A stretch of DNA of 64,000 nt, from NCBI RefSeq assembly GCF_012848475.1, contig NZ_CP051666.1, positions 581,501 to 645,500 on the forward strand. Direction: 5' to 3'. This DNA comes from Marinobacterium sp. LSUCC0821 (GTDB lineage Bacteria; Pseudomonadota; Gammaproteobacteria; Pseudomonadales; Balneatricaceae). The position numbers and the translations under genes were made by a program. The notes beneath the pieces were generated by a model, which saw only the letters and a list, made by a program, of their open reading frames with translations, was not told the origin of the DNA and searched no databases. Position 1 is the stretch's first letter, and the number at the start of each line of letters is the position of its first letter. Of this stretch, positions 42,185-50,462 are shown piece by piece.

Positions 42185-42447
42185 GGAACCTGCGAATAAG
42201 TCCATGGCATCTCAGGCTTACAGTCAAATACATCATCAAGGCGTGTTTTCGATGGCCTAGCGGGCTAAGTCGAGAAAGCACAACACAGAGGATGGATTTG
42301 ACTGTAAGCCCCGAAGGGCGGGCCCTGCAATAGGCATCTACGGCGTTGCTTCTCTTGCTAAGGGCTACAGCCATTAGCGGCGAAAAGCGCCTTGTATCTG
42401 CACATTTCAGGTCTCGCTGAGATACTGTGGACTTGTTCGCAGGTACC
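42185..42447. mobile_element. 263-bp non-autonomous IS5-type element (MITE) with CTAG duplication
   Basis: Terminal inverted repeats of 31 nt, 42185-42215 (GGAACCTGCGAATAAGTCCA and on) and 42417-42447, match at 26 of 31 positions. CTAG directly abuts both ends (42181-42184 and 42448-42451), a 4-bp target duplication of the YTAR type made by IS5-family transposases. The interior has a nested stem, 42215-42234 with 42291-42310 (19 of 20 paired), and no transposase frame. The right CTAG contains the TAG stop of the leftward TauE/SafE gene. Family assignment is from ends and duplication only. Confidence 0.75.
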
Positions 42448-43215
42448 CTAGCCTGCAATAAAGAAATAACCAGTAATGCCAGTACTTGCGACAATGATTG
42501 CCCTGCGCACCCAAATTTGTGGCAGTTTGCGCGATAGGTGACCCGCTAAATATCCACCAATTAATGTGCCGACTAGTAGTGTCAGCATCTCTGGCCAGAC
42601 AATTAAATCATTCCAGATAAAAAGCACAATTGCACATAATGAAATTGAGCTAGAGTAGAGTAGTTTAAGAGCATTCATCTCGTTGATGTTTTTAAACCCA
42701 GCAAGGCTCAAATAGCTCAACGTAATAATCCCTAATCCCGCATTAAAGAAACCGCCGTAAATAGATACGCCAATAAATAACCCCATAATTAATATGTGTT
42801 GTATGGTTGATGCGTGTTTATTTTTGTTTGCCCAGTGCTGCAAAGTGGCATTCATTTGATTGCCAAAAATAAAGATGACCGTAGCAAAAAGAAGAAGCCA
42901 AGGTATAGCGCCTCTAAATTCAGTATCACTGGTTTGGGTTAATAGATAAGCGCCAACACCGCCGCCTACTGCTGATATGAGTGTAAGTTTCAGTAGTTCA
43001 CTTTTAGACTGGGTAAACTCCGAACGCAGTGCCCAGGTACCAGAGATATAACCGGCGCAAGCTGCAAAGGTATTACTAGCGTTTGCAGCAATAGGTGGGA
43101 CACCGACAAAAAGCAGAGTTGGAAAGGTGATAAAACTTCCGCCACCCGCTAGTGAATTGACCACGCCGCCTAAAAGGCCTGCAGCCAAAAGGGTAATTAA
43201 ATCTGAAATGGGCAC
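42448..43215 (-). CDS. TauE/SafE-family membrane protein
   Basis: 255-residue protein with about eight hydrophobic segments and paired signatures AAGLLGGVVNSLAGGGSFITFPTLLFVGVPPIAANASNTFA and GVSIYGGFFNAGLGIITLSYLSLAGF. This is the YfcA-like branch, distinct from the TauE/SafE copy at 16 kb. The transported ion is unknown. It starts with GTG and shares one base with the dsbB stop. Its TAG stop lies inside the CTAG next to the MITE, so the insertion left the reading frame intact. Confidence 0.85.
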   Translation of the reverse strand: MPISDLITLLAAGLLGGVVNSLAGGGSFITFPTLLFVGVPPIAANASNTFAACAGYISGTWALRSEFTQSKSELLKLTLISAVGGGVGAYLLTQTSDTEFRGAIPWLLLFATVIFIFGNQMNATLQHWANKNKHASTIQHILIMGLFIGVSIYGGFFNAGLGIITLSYLSLAGFKNINEMNALKLLYSSSISLCAIVLFIWNDLIVWPEMLTLLVGTLIGGYLAGHLSRKLPQIWVRRAIIVASTGITGYFFIAG

Positions 43216-43709
43216 TATTTTCTCAATACAATAAATAGGTTGTAGATGGCAGCAAGTATGCTCGTAATTGAGATTATTACTAATGCTTCTGCCATGGTAA
43301 TACCGCGAATAATTTCAGGGGTATAACCGCAAAGTTCCCAAGGTTCGAATACTGATGGTATCCATTCGTGGAGTGGCAACCAATTCGGAAAAGGAGCGTC
43401 CATCGTGCAGCTACCCTCAAACCAGTATCGCTCTATACCAAGAACCATAAAACTCTGGTATGCGAAAACTCCTGTGATACCTACCAGGGCTAAAGATAGA
43501 AGCTTTTGTGCAGCTTTGCAGCTAACAGATATACCAGCTATACCAGCGATGAACATCGCTATCAGTGTTGCTCGGATCTGAACACATAGAATGCATGGGC
43601 CATAATCTAAAACATACTGGAAGATAAGTGCTGCAGGCTCCAATACCAAGGGAAGTGCGATTGCGAGGTACCAAATTGGGAGTCTTTTAGTGTTGATGAA
43701 CTTGAACAT
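43215..43709 (-). CDS. dsbB: Disulfide bond formation protein DsbB
   Basis: 164-residue inner-membrane protein with four hydrophobic segments that reoxidises DsbA and passes electrons to quinone. The first periplasmic Cys pair is C39/C42 in YGPCILCVQ and the second pair is C101/C127 on the large loop (GSCTMDAPFPNWLPLHEWIP...WELCG). This is the full DsbB layout. DsbA is not in the window. The downstream TauE/SafE gene overlaps by one base and is probably co-transcribed. Confidence 0.9.
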   Translation of the reverse strand: MFKFINTKRLPIWYLAIALPLVLEPAALIFQYVLDYGPCILCVQIRATLIAMFIAGIAGISVSCKAAQKLLSLALVGITGVFAYQSFMVLGIERYWFEGSCTMDAPFPNWLPLHEWIPSVFEPWELCGYTPEIIRGITMAEALVIISITSILAAIYNLFIVLRK

Positions 43710-43979
43710 GCTTGACCAAGGTTGATTGCTAAGATGCCGATTCTACGTTTTCTCTATGTACAACTCCATACCTGAATTCTTGTTTAATGTGGTTCTCATA
43801 TTTCGTTTTATAGGTTTAGTTGGCTAAATAAGTTTTAATTTATAAACTTATATTGGGATTGGTATTTTAAATATTAAAATCTTATGGTTGTTTTTATTTA
43901 AATAATATTATTTCGAGTGTTGATTTATTTTTAAATAAAAGCATAATTCACAGACTAATTTAATATTAATGGATGTGTA
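43710..43979. promoter_or_regulatory. Strongly AT-rich upstream region of the H-NS family gene
   Basis: About 270 nt between divergent genes; the part from 43790 to 43975 is dominated by A and T runs (TTTTAAATATTAAAATC, TTTATTTAAATAATATTA). Such DNA is the preferred target of H-NS proteins, so autoregulation is plausible. No exact promoter could be chosen. Confidence 0.4.
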
Positions 43980-44378
43980 ATGAGCGATTTTATCAAAACT
44001 CTTCTACGTAAAAATTCCCTTCGTAAACAGTGCCAGGGCGCATCTGTTGCTGAATTAGAAAAAGCAGTTGCGGATCTAACTGATCTTATTGAAGAACGTC
44101 GTGTTGAAGAAGCGGCACGTGCTGAACAAGAAAAAGCTAAAGTTGAAGCGATCGAAAAGATCCGCGAAACAATGCGTGCTGCAGGCGTTCAGCTGGACGA
44201 TCTAGTAGGTAATGTTGAAGCACCAGTTCGCAAGAAAGAGGTTAAGGCTAAGTACCAGATTACTGATGCACAAGGCCAGACTCACACTTGGACAGGTCGT
44301 GGACGTACTCCTGCAATTTTTGCACAGTACATGTCGTCACGCGGTATCTCAAAAGAGCAGCTACCTAGCGCGAATTAA
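43980..44378 (+). CDS. H-NS family histone-like nucleoid protein
   Basis: 132 residues. An N-terminal helical, charged oligomerisation part (residues 1-65, EELEKAV...EERRVEEAARAEQEKAK-like) is followed by a linker and the C-terminal DNA-binding domain KYQITDAQGQTHTWTGRGRTP, whose TWTGRGRTP (103-111) is the AT-hook-like loop of H-NS (consensus TWTGxGRxP). It should silence AT-rich, often acquired DNA. The gene is monocistronic, with an AT-rich upstream region and its own terminator. Confidence 0.88.
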   Translation: MSDFIKTLLRKNSLRKQCQGASVAELEKAVADLTDLIEERRVEEAARAEQEKAKVEAIEKIRETMRAAGVQLDDLVGNVEAPVRKKEVKAKYQITDAQGQTHTWTGRGRTPAIFAQYMSSRGISKEQLPSAN

Positions 44379-44445
44379 TTTATACTTCGCTTAGGGAATC
44401 TGTGAACAAGCCTATTCATGGGCTTATCCGTAGGCTACCTATAGA

Positions 44446-44471
44446 GGCTCTTCCTCGGAAGGGCCTTTTTT
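44446..44471 (+). terminator. Terminator of the H-NS family gene
   Basis: GGCTCTTCC (44446-44454), TC, GGAAGGGCC (44457-44465) with one G-U pair, then TTTTTT. It lies before the chosen rluB start. Confidence 0.8.
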
Positions 44472-44494
44472 ATTTGCTAAAAAGGTTGCGTCAC

Positions 44495-45388
44495 ATGACA
44501 GATGAAAAGTTACAAAAAGTGTTGGCGCGCTCCGGATTGGGCTCACGTCGTGAGATGGAGCGTTGGATTGAAGAGGGTCGTATCCAGATCAATGATCAGG
44601 TAGCGACACTTGGAGATCGAGTTACAGAGAGAGATCTAATTAAGGTGGATGGTCGCCTATTAGAGATCGAATCTGGGCGGCATAAGGCAGCTCGAGTGCT
44701 TATCTACAATAAGCCTGTTGGTGAGGTTTGTACGCGTCACGATCCAGAAGGTCGTCCGACGGTATTTGATAACTTACCTAAGTTAAAACAAGAGCGCTGG
44801 GTGGCTATTGGTCGCTTAGACATCAATACATCAGGTCTTCTTGTCTTTACGACTGATGGTGAAATCGCCAATAAGATGATGCATCCATCAAGTAACATCG
44901 ACCGTGAATACGCTGTGCGTGTTCTAGGCGAAGTGAACGATGATATGTTGCAGCGCCTTAAAGATGGCGTATTGCTTGATGATGGCATGGCTAAATTCAG
45001 CGATGTACAGTACTTCGATGGTGAAGGTGCCAACAAGTGGTTCCACTGTGTGGTTATGGAGGGTCGTAATCGTGAGGTTCGCCGTCTATGGGAGTCGCAG
45101 GGACTGCAGGTTAACCGCTTGAAGCGTGTCCGTTTTGGTCCAGTATTCCTGCCAAGCGATGTGAAAGTGGGAACTTGGAGAGCGCTAGGTCAAAAAGAGG
45201 TTAACGTTCTAACAGATGAGTTGGAACTAGAGCGTCGTGTAGTGCCTGCAATTAAACCGGAAGATCTTGAGAAGGTTAAACGCGAATATAAGCGCCAGCG
45301 TGCTCGTCAGAACACCGATAAGCCACAAGAGGCGCCTGTTGCTGAGCGTCGCCGCCGTAAGGTGCGGTACGTAGGTAAGCGCGGTTAA
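44495..45388 (+). CDS. rluB: 23S rRNA pseudouridine-2605 synthase
   Basis: About 297 residues. N-terminal S4 RNA-binding domain (LQKVLARSGLGSRREMERWIEEGRIQIN), then the RsuA-family catalytic domain with GRLDINTSGLLVFTTDG (catalytic D109) and VMEGRNREVRRLWESQG, and a basic C-terminal tail (RQRARQNTDKPQEAPVAERRRRK). The extended tail is typical of RluB, which modifies helix 80s of 23S rRNA. The ATG at 44495 is chosen because the S4 domain starts there; a GTG at 44402 would put the preceding terminator inside the gene. Confidence 0.92.
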   Translation: MTDEKLQKVLARSGLGSRREMERWIEEGRIQINDQVATLGDRVTERDLIKVDGRLLEIESGRHKAARVLIYNKPVGEVCTRHDPEGRPTVFDNLPKLKQERWVAIGRLDINTSGLLVFTTDGEIANKMMHPSSNIDREYAVRVLGEVNDDMLQRLKDGVLLDDGMAKFSDVQYFDGEGANKWFHCVVMEGRNREVRRLWESQGLQVNRLKRVRFGPVFLPSDVKVGTWRALGQKEVNVLTDELELERRVVPAIKPEDLEKVKREYKRQRARQNTDKPQEAPVAERRRRKVRYVGKRG

Positions 45389-45407
45389 TCAAGTTTGAAC
45401 CGTAAAT

Positions 45408-45430
45408 AAGGGGCTATCAGCCCCTTTTTG
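45408..45430. terminator. Terminator between rluB and the isomerase gene
   Basis: AAGGGGCT (45408-45415), ATC, AGCCCCTT (45419-45426), then TTT; convergent genes on both sides. Confidence 0.88.
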
Positions 45431-45444
45431 TTACTTAGCGTCGC

Positions 45445-46023
45445 TTAGTTGTTCGCTAGTTCAAGCATTTCAGATAAGCGATCCTGACCCCAGAATGGTT
45501 CATCATTCACAATGTAGAAAGGGCTACCAAATACCCCTGCATCAATGGCAGCCTCAGTTTCACTATCTAGTTGCTCATCTAACCCTTCAGATGTGCTAAG
45601 AAGTTGGGTATCTATATTCAGTGACTGTAGTAAGACAATCAGCGTTTCACGGTCTGAGATATCTAGCTCATCAAGCCAGACTGCTTTTAGAATTGCCTTT
45701 GCTAGCGACCCTACATCTGCGCCTGCATCACGCACGGCTAGCAATAGTTTACTTGCTGGGCGGCTATCGACTGGAAAGTGTTTTGGCTGAAAGTTAATGG
45801 CAAGGCCGCGACGCGCGGATATACGTTTCAGCTCTGCCATTCGGTAGTCACGGCGCTGTTGTGAGCGTTGTGGAACTGGGACGCCGCCAGTGGCTGCGAA
45901 CACTTTACCAATATCAAAAGGGTGGTAAACGATCTTGCCCTCTGCTTCGTTCTCCAGTTGATCACCTGCAAGATAGGTGAAGGGAGAGATTGGTGAGAAG
46001 TAGTAGTGAATAGTATGACTCAT
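45445..46023 (-). CDS. 2-hydroxychromene-2-carboxylate isomerase family (DsbA-like, GST kappa-type)
   Basis: 192-residue thioredoxin-fold protein with the opening IHYYFSPISPFTYLAGDQL; the SPISP stretch replaces the CxxC of DsbA, as in HCCA isomerases and kappa GSTs. GVFGSPFYIVNDEPFWGQDRLSEM is the conserved cis-Pro and C-terminal region. NahD-type members act in naphthalene degradation using glutathione, but most relatives are of unknown function. No naphthalene genes are near, so only the family is assigned. It is monocistronic. Confidence 0.82.
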   Translation of the reverse strand: MSHTIHYYFSPISPFTYLAGDQLENEAEGKIVYHPFDIGKVFAATGGVPVPQRSQQRRDYRMAELKRISARRGLAINFQPKHFPVDSRPASKLLLAVRDAGADVGSLAKAILKAVWLDELDISDRETLIVLLQSLNIDTQLLSTSEGLDEQLDSETEAAIDAGVFGSPFYIVNDEPFWGQDRLSEMLELANN

Positions 46024-46108
46024 GGTGGGCGTCCTGCCGATAATTGTTTAACTCAGTATACGCTCGCTTTCGTTCTTTTGATCAATCATTTCTCAATATG
46101 AAAACCCT

Positions 46109-46768
46109 CTAGTTTTCGAGTCTTCCCAACATTTCCACCCATAGGCTCAATCGATCAGAACTTCCAACGAACTGGCCTGTTCCGCGCTCTTTAGCAAGCC
46201 ATAGACCGGTAGCATTGAAGCTGTAGACTGGGATTAGATCCGTACGCAGGTTAGCTGGAACTATCTCTGATTTAAGGTTATCCAGTACTAAGGGCATCTC
46301 ATTGGGTGCAGGGGAGTAGGTGAGTACCATGTGCGCTTCATCCCAGTTAAGGGCTTTTACGTAGGTGATTCTTAGTTTGCCATCATCAATGCCTAATTCG
46401 CGCAGAGTGAAGTACTTTGCTATTGAGTAGTCTTCACAATCGGCCCCGAAGCTCGTGAGCATTTCAAAGGGGGTGGCCCAGTAGTCCTTAGCGTTCCAGT
46501 GGTCGATATCGCTCTTATAGGGGATGAGGTTAAAGAACTCATTTACGATCTTGAGTTTCTCATTTTCAGTTTTTAACTGGTTCTCCTCTATGATCGCTTT
46601 CATCGCGTTGAGTCGTTTTACAGCACCTTGCCCCCATTTAGATTCGACACGCTGAAGCAGCTCCGGTGAGAACTCAACTAAAGAGGTGCTAGCGGTCACC
46701 CAGTGAAGGGTGAGGGTGCTCAATACAATTAGAGCAAGGCTAGCTACATAGCGTTTGGCAGTGTTCAC
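46109..46768 (-). CDS. lapG: LapG-type periplasmic cysteine protease (BTLCP family)
   Basis: 219-residue transglutaminase-like cysteine peptidase with an N-terminal export/anchor segment (LALIVLSTLTLHWV). The catalytic triad is C111 (GADCEDYSIAKYF), H146 (DEAHMVLTY) and D163 (VLDNL). LapG cuts the N-terminal retention module of large LapA-type adhesins to release biofilm cells, and is sequestered by LapD when c-di-GMP is high. The GTG start lies 8 nt after the lapD stop with AGGA upstream. No LapA-like adhesin or type I secretion genes are in the window. Confidence 0.92.
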   Translation of the reverse strand: MNTAKRYVASLALIVLSTLTLHWVTASTSLVEFSPELLQRVESKWGQGAVKRLNAMKAIIEENQLKTENEKLKIVNEFFNLIPYKSDIDHWNAKDYWATPFEMLTSFGADCEDYSIAKYFTLRELGIDDGKLRITYVKALNWDEAHMVLTYSPAPNEMPLVLDNLKSEIVPANLRTDLIPVYSFNATGLWLAKERGTGQFVGSSDRLSLWVEMLGRLEN

Positions 46769-46776
46769 TTAACGTC

Positions 46777-48678
46777 CTAGTTGAAACCGTTTAGCCCTAG
46801 GGATTTTGCAGTATCTCTGTCCGCTTCATTATTGAGCGACTCTGCAAGAATAGGTAGCTCAATAATGTTTGCCATAGAAACAAGTGCCTCAACAAATGAC
46901 TGTTTGCTGCTATCGCTACTTATCTCCTGGGTATAGTCGCGAGCCAGGCGAACGTAATCGATGTTCGATTGTTTCAGCTGCTCCATGTCGATGAAGCGCG
47001 CTTCAAAACGCTTTATCTGTACCTTAGAGTTGAGGCGATGGGCTAGGGTTACAAAACTTTCAAACATCTCGCCTGCCTGGTGGGCAACATAGGAAGAGAT
47101 GCTAAAGATAATGCGCTCAGCAATGTCGGGACGCTCTTGAAGGGCGTTGAATATCTCGCTGCGAAAACTGTTTGAGTTAATGCTGGCTAGGCTTAGATTT
47201 GCTGTTATCTGGGTGTTTTGGTGCTCTTGGCGACCTAATAACTCAATGATCTTGTGCAGTACCTGTTTATCTACCTGCTCAATTACTCCTAACTCTTCGC
47301 TCATCGCAATGAAGCTACCCAGTTGTATATCGGTATCACTTGGAAATTGAATTACTGACTCATAGAAGAGTGGCTCATGTGTATTATTGAAGTTATAGGT
47401 TGGAAATGCCGTTTGAATGGTAAAGCCGCCTGTACCCAGTAGGTTTTGAATAACCTTGCTCCAAGCTTCCCGTGATCGAACGCTTTTAACCTGAGTGGAT
47501 AGGGTAAAGGCGTTAGGTCCAATTAGCTTGGCATTCTCATGGGCTTCGCTAGCAGCGGCTATTAGTTCTGATGCTGAGAGCTCGCTCTCAATCTTTAAAC
47601 AGCCAATATGAGCAACATTGTCGATACCGCGGCCAATGCCAAAAGCGTTAAGTTGTTTGGATAGGTCTTCAAGGAGTGCTTGGCACTGCTCATCTGAATG
47701 GAGTTCAGCAATTGCAATAAACTCAGAGCCCAAAAGGCGATAGAAGGTCTCGGTTGATAGCTTATGGTTCAACAGCGTAGTTTGTACAACGGAGACAAAC
47801 GCGCGAATGTAGTTATCGACCTGTTGAGGTGTTGAGTGTTTTGATATGGCACCAAGCTCGTGAAGTTTTATCAGCATTAGATAGCGTGGATTACGACTTA
47901 AGAAACGCTCCTCCATCTCCATCTCAAGTGATACTCGTGTCTCAAGGCCGGTAAGGCTGTCTGTATGAAGTCGTCGTCCAGCCTGATCTAGCTGCTGTTT
48001 CAAACGATTAATGGTCTTGCGAACTTTGTTCGACATCTCATTCATAGTTAGTGCCACTTGGTGCATCTCGGGCGAGTTTGGCAGAGGTGTTATCTGCTGG
48101 TAGTCACCTTTAGAAATGCTATTAGCCAGCGATTCGATGCGGTTGAGTGGGCGAAGTAGCCATTGGATAAACATTGAGGCGATAAATATCGCTGCCAGCA
48201 GTATGGCTAGTGAATAGGTTAGTGTCTCTTTTGCTTGGTTCCATAACTTGAAATAGCCAAGCCCTGGGTGTGTAGTGACGCTTACCACACCGCCAATGAC
48301 CCAGCCGGTGTTTATTTCTGAACGAGCCTGCATGGTTTGCATCGGTAAGAGGTTGATAAACCAGCTTGGAACAGTTTCAACAGTTGATGCGTTCTGTTTC
48401 AACACTAGGTTGTTACCTGCGATATCATCTAGGCGTATCTCTTGATAGAAGCCAGCATCAAAGATTGAATTGACCATAGTCTCTAAGATTGTGTCATCTT
48501 TAATGCTGATGTATGGGCTGAGCGATAGGCCAAGAGAAGTGGCTGTATCCTGAGCGTGTATCCTCGACTCATTCTCAAGATAGTCCTTTATATTATTAAT
48601 ACTTAAATAAAAATTAATGGAAAATATTAGGGCGAATATCGCGGATACAAGCAGGATTAGCTGCGAACGAAGGGGCAT
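46777..48678 (-). CDS. lapD: LapD c-di-GMP receptor (degenerate GGDEF-EAL)
   Basis: About 633 residues: TM1 (LILLVSAIFALIFSINFYL), periplasmic LapD/MoxY-type domain, TM2 (SLAILLAAIFIASMFIQWLL), HAMP, GGDEF-like and EAL-like domains. The GGDEF site reads LLGSEF and no EAL triplet is at the expected site (GGFTIQTAFPTYNF), so it is a receptor and not an enzyme. With high c-di-GMP it should bind LapG at the periplasmic side and spare the adhesin. The start is the ATG at 48678, with TTGGAG upstream; a GTG at 48693 is less likely. It is first in a two-gene operon with lapG. Confidence 0.92.
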   Translation of the reverse strand: MPLRSQLILLVSAIFALIFSINFYLSINNIKDYLENESRIHAQDTATSLGLSLSPYISIKDDTILETMVNSIFDAGFYQEIRLDDIAGNNLVLKQNASTVETVPSWFINLLPMQTMQARSEINTGWVIGGVVSVTTHPGLGYFKLWNQAKETLTYSLAILLAAIFIASMFIQWLLRPLNRIESLANSISKGDYQQITPLPNSPEMHQVALTMNEMSNKVRKTINRLKQQLDQAGRRLHTDSLTGLETRVSLEMEMEERFLSRNPRYLMLIKLHELGAISKHSTPQQVDNYIRAFVSVVQTTLLNHKLSTETFYRLLGSEFIAIAELHSDEQCQALLEDLSKQLNAFGIGRGIDNVAHIGCLKIESELSASELIAAASEAHENAKLIGPNAFTLSTQVKSVRSREAWSKVIQNLLGTGGFTIQTAFPTYNFNNTHEPLFYESVIQFPSDTDIQLGSFIAMSEELGVIEQVDKQVLHKIIELLGRQEHQNTQITANLSLASINSNSFRSEIFNALQERPDIAERIIFSISSYVAHQAGEMFESFVTLAHRLNSKVQIKRFEARFIDMEQLKQSNIDYVRLARDYTQEISSDSSKQSFVEALVSMANIIELPILAESLNNEADRDTAKSLGLNGFN

Positions 48679-48782
48679 GATGGCTCCAAACACTTACTTT
48701 AATTACAGCGTAGTTCAGTAATTAAGAAATTGTATAATTTTGGATAGCTCTGCATATTAGGTGCCAGAGGTCATAAATAAGA

Positions 48783-50438
48783 ATGAGAAAACTAGTTGTA
48801 CCTGTTGAGTTGAGTGAGCAGCTCAATACTGATGGTTTTAATAGCTTTGTTGATTACTTTGATCACCAGCTCGCTAAGTACCCCTTTAAGCCCGCTTTTA
48901 CCAGTCTCGGCGTAACTCTCACTTTTAGAGATGTCGATAGATATAGCCGTGCTTTTACGAGTTACATACAGAATCACACCAATTTAGAACCTGGTGATCG
49001 CATCGCTCTGCAGATGCCTAACATCCTGCACTACCCAATTGCGATCTATGGTGCGATGCGAGCTGGGTTGGTGATTGTGAATACCAATCCGCTCTATACC
49101 CCTCAAGAGATGCTCTACCAGTTTAAGGACTCTGGCGCTAAGGCGATTGTGGTCTTTTCTGGTATGGCTTCGAAACTTGAGTCCATTATCGATCAGACAG
49201 ATATCGAAGAGGTTTTTCTGGTACGCCTTGGCGATTTCATGCCATCTCTTAAGGGCAGGCTAATCAACTTCGTTGCTAAGTACCTCAAGAAGATGGAGCC
49301 AGAGTTTGGCTTGCCAACGGCTAAGCAGTTTATCGATACATTGAAAATCGGCGATGATATGCCAGTAAAACAGGTTGATCATCATCTGAATCATCTTCTC
49401 TGCCTGCAATACACTGGGGGTACTACGGGTGTGCCGAAAGGAGCTATGCTGACTCAGGGTAATCTGCTGGCTAACTCGTTACAGGGGCATGAGCGCCTCT
49501 CTAGATCAGATCAAGCTTGGAGCGACAAGGTTATCTCTCCGTTACCGCTTTATCATATCTATGCATTTACCGTATCGCAGATAGTCGCTTCAAATGGTGG
49601 GCACTCTATACTTGTTCCTAATCCACGCGACCTAAAGTCACTTACCAAGCTGTTTAAAGCGGGTGATGTGACGACCTTTATCGGCCTTAATACACTGTTT
49701 GTGGCTCTCAGTCGGTTGCCAGCGTTTCGTGCTCTAGATTTCTCAAGCCTGAAACTAACTCTCTCGGGTGGTATGGCTCTGACTCATGCAGCCACTTCAG
49801 CTTGGGAAGATATTACCGGTCTTAAAATTGTTGAGGCTTATGGTCTAACAGAGGCATCTCCCGCTATATCGGCAGATAGACCTGAAGATCCGATTGGCGG
49901 AACCATAGGGACTCCTCTATTTGATACTCAAATATCGGTTCGTGATGACCACAATCAGTCGTTACCACTCGGTGAGTCGGGTGAGCTTTGGGTGAAAGGT
50001 CCACAAGTGATGGCTGGATACTGGCAACGCCCTGAAGCTACGCAAGAGGTCATGGATGCCAATGGATGGTTAAGGACAGGGGATATCGGATATTGCGATG
50101 ATGCGGGTTTCTTCCATGTGATTGATCGTGCAAAGGATCTAATCATTGTATCGGGATTTAATGTCTATCCTAACGAAGTCGAGGATCAGATTACCGATCA
50201 CCCTGAGCTTATCGAGGCGGCCGTTGTAGGAGTTCCTGACGAGCGCACTGGTGAGCAGGTAGTTGCCTTCGTAACCGGTACTGATAATCGTCCCTCAGAA
50301 GAAGAGGTCATTGCATGGCTTAGGGAGCGATTGGCAGCCTACAAGTTACCTCGAAGAGTTATCTATCGTAGGCATCTGCCGAAAACACCTGTCGGAAAAG
50401 TGCTTCGTAGAGCGCTAAGAGATGAGTTGCTGTTATAA
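48783..50438 (+). CDS. fadD: Long-chain fatty acid-CoA ligase
   Basis: 551-residue AMP-binding enzyme that activates fatty acids with CoA and ATP for beta-oxidation. The P-loop-like motif is YTGGTTGVPKGAMLTQ; the second is LPLYHIYAF; the adenylation motif YGLTEASPAIS and the hinge GWLRTGDIGYCDDAGFFHVIDRAKDLIIVSGFNVYPNEVED follow; the catalytic Lys is in KTPVGKVLRR. It is FadD-like in order and length. It is divergent from lapD and 24 nt upstream of an AEC carrier gene. Confidence 0.92.
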   Translation: MRKLVVPVELSEQLNTDGFNSFVDYFDHQLAKYPFKPAFTSLGVTLTFRDVDRYSRAFTSYIQNHTNLEPGDRIALQMPNILHYPIAIYGAMRAGLVIVNTNPLYTPQEMLYQFKDSGAKAIVVFSGMASKLESIIDQTDIEEVFLVRLGDFMPSLKGRLINFVAKYLKKMEPEFGLPTAKQFIDTLKIGDDMPVKQVDHHLNHLLCLQYTGGTTGVPKGAMLTQGNLLANSLQGHERLSRSDQAWSDKVISPLPLYHIYAFTVSQIVASNGGHSILVPNPRDLKSLTKLFKAGDVTTFIGLNTLFVALSRLPAFRALDFSSLKLTLSGGMALTHAATSAWEDITGLKIVEAYGLTEASPAISADRPEDPIGGTIGTPLFDTQISVRDDHNQSLPLGESGELWVKGPQVMAGYWQRPEATQEVMDANGWLRTGDIGYCDDAGFFHVIDRAKDLIIVSGFNVYPNEVEDQITDHPELIEAAVVGVPDERTGEQVVAFVTGTDNRPSEEEVIAWLRERLAAYKLPRRVIYRRHLPKTPVGKVLRRALRDELLL

Positions 50439-50462
50439 TCGCTCCTCCTAAGGAAGGGCTCT

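Noticed and set aside
42114-42494. A 126-codon leftward frame covering the MITE and the TauE/SafE 3' end
   Set aside because: It lies across inverted ends, a nested stem and the CTAG duplication, has no ribosome site and no conserved domain, and overlaps a well-supported gene. It is a product of the element's structure.
44402-44494. Upstream GTG as rluB start
   Set aside because: It would place the H-NS gene terminator inside coding sequence and add residues without a counterpart before the S4 domain.
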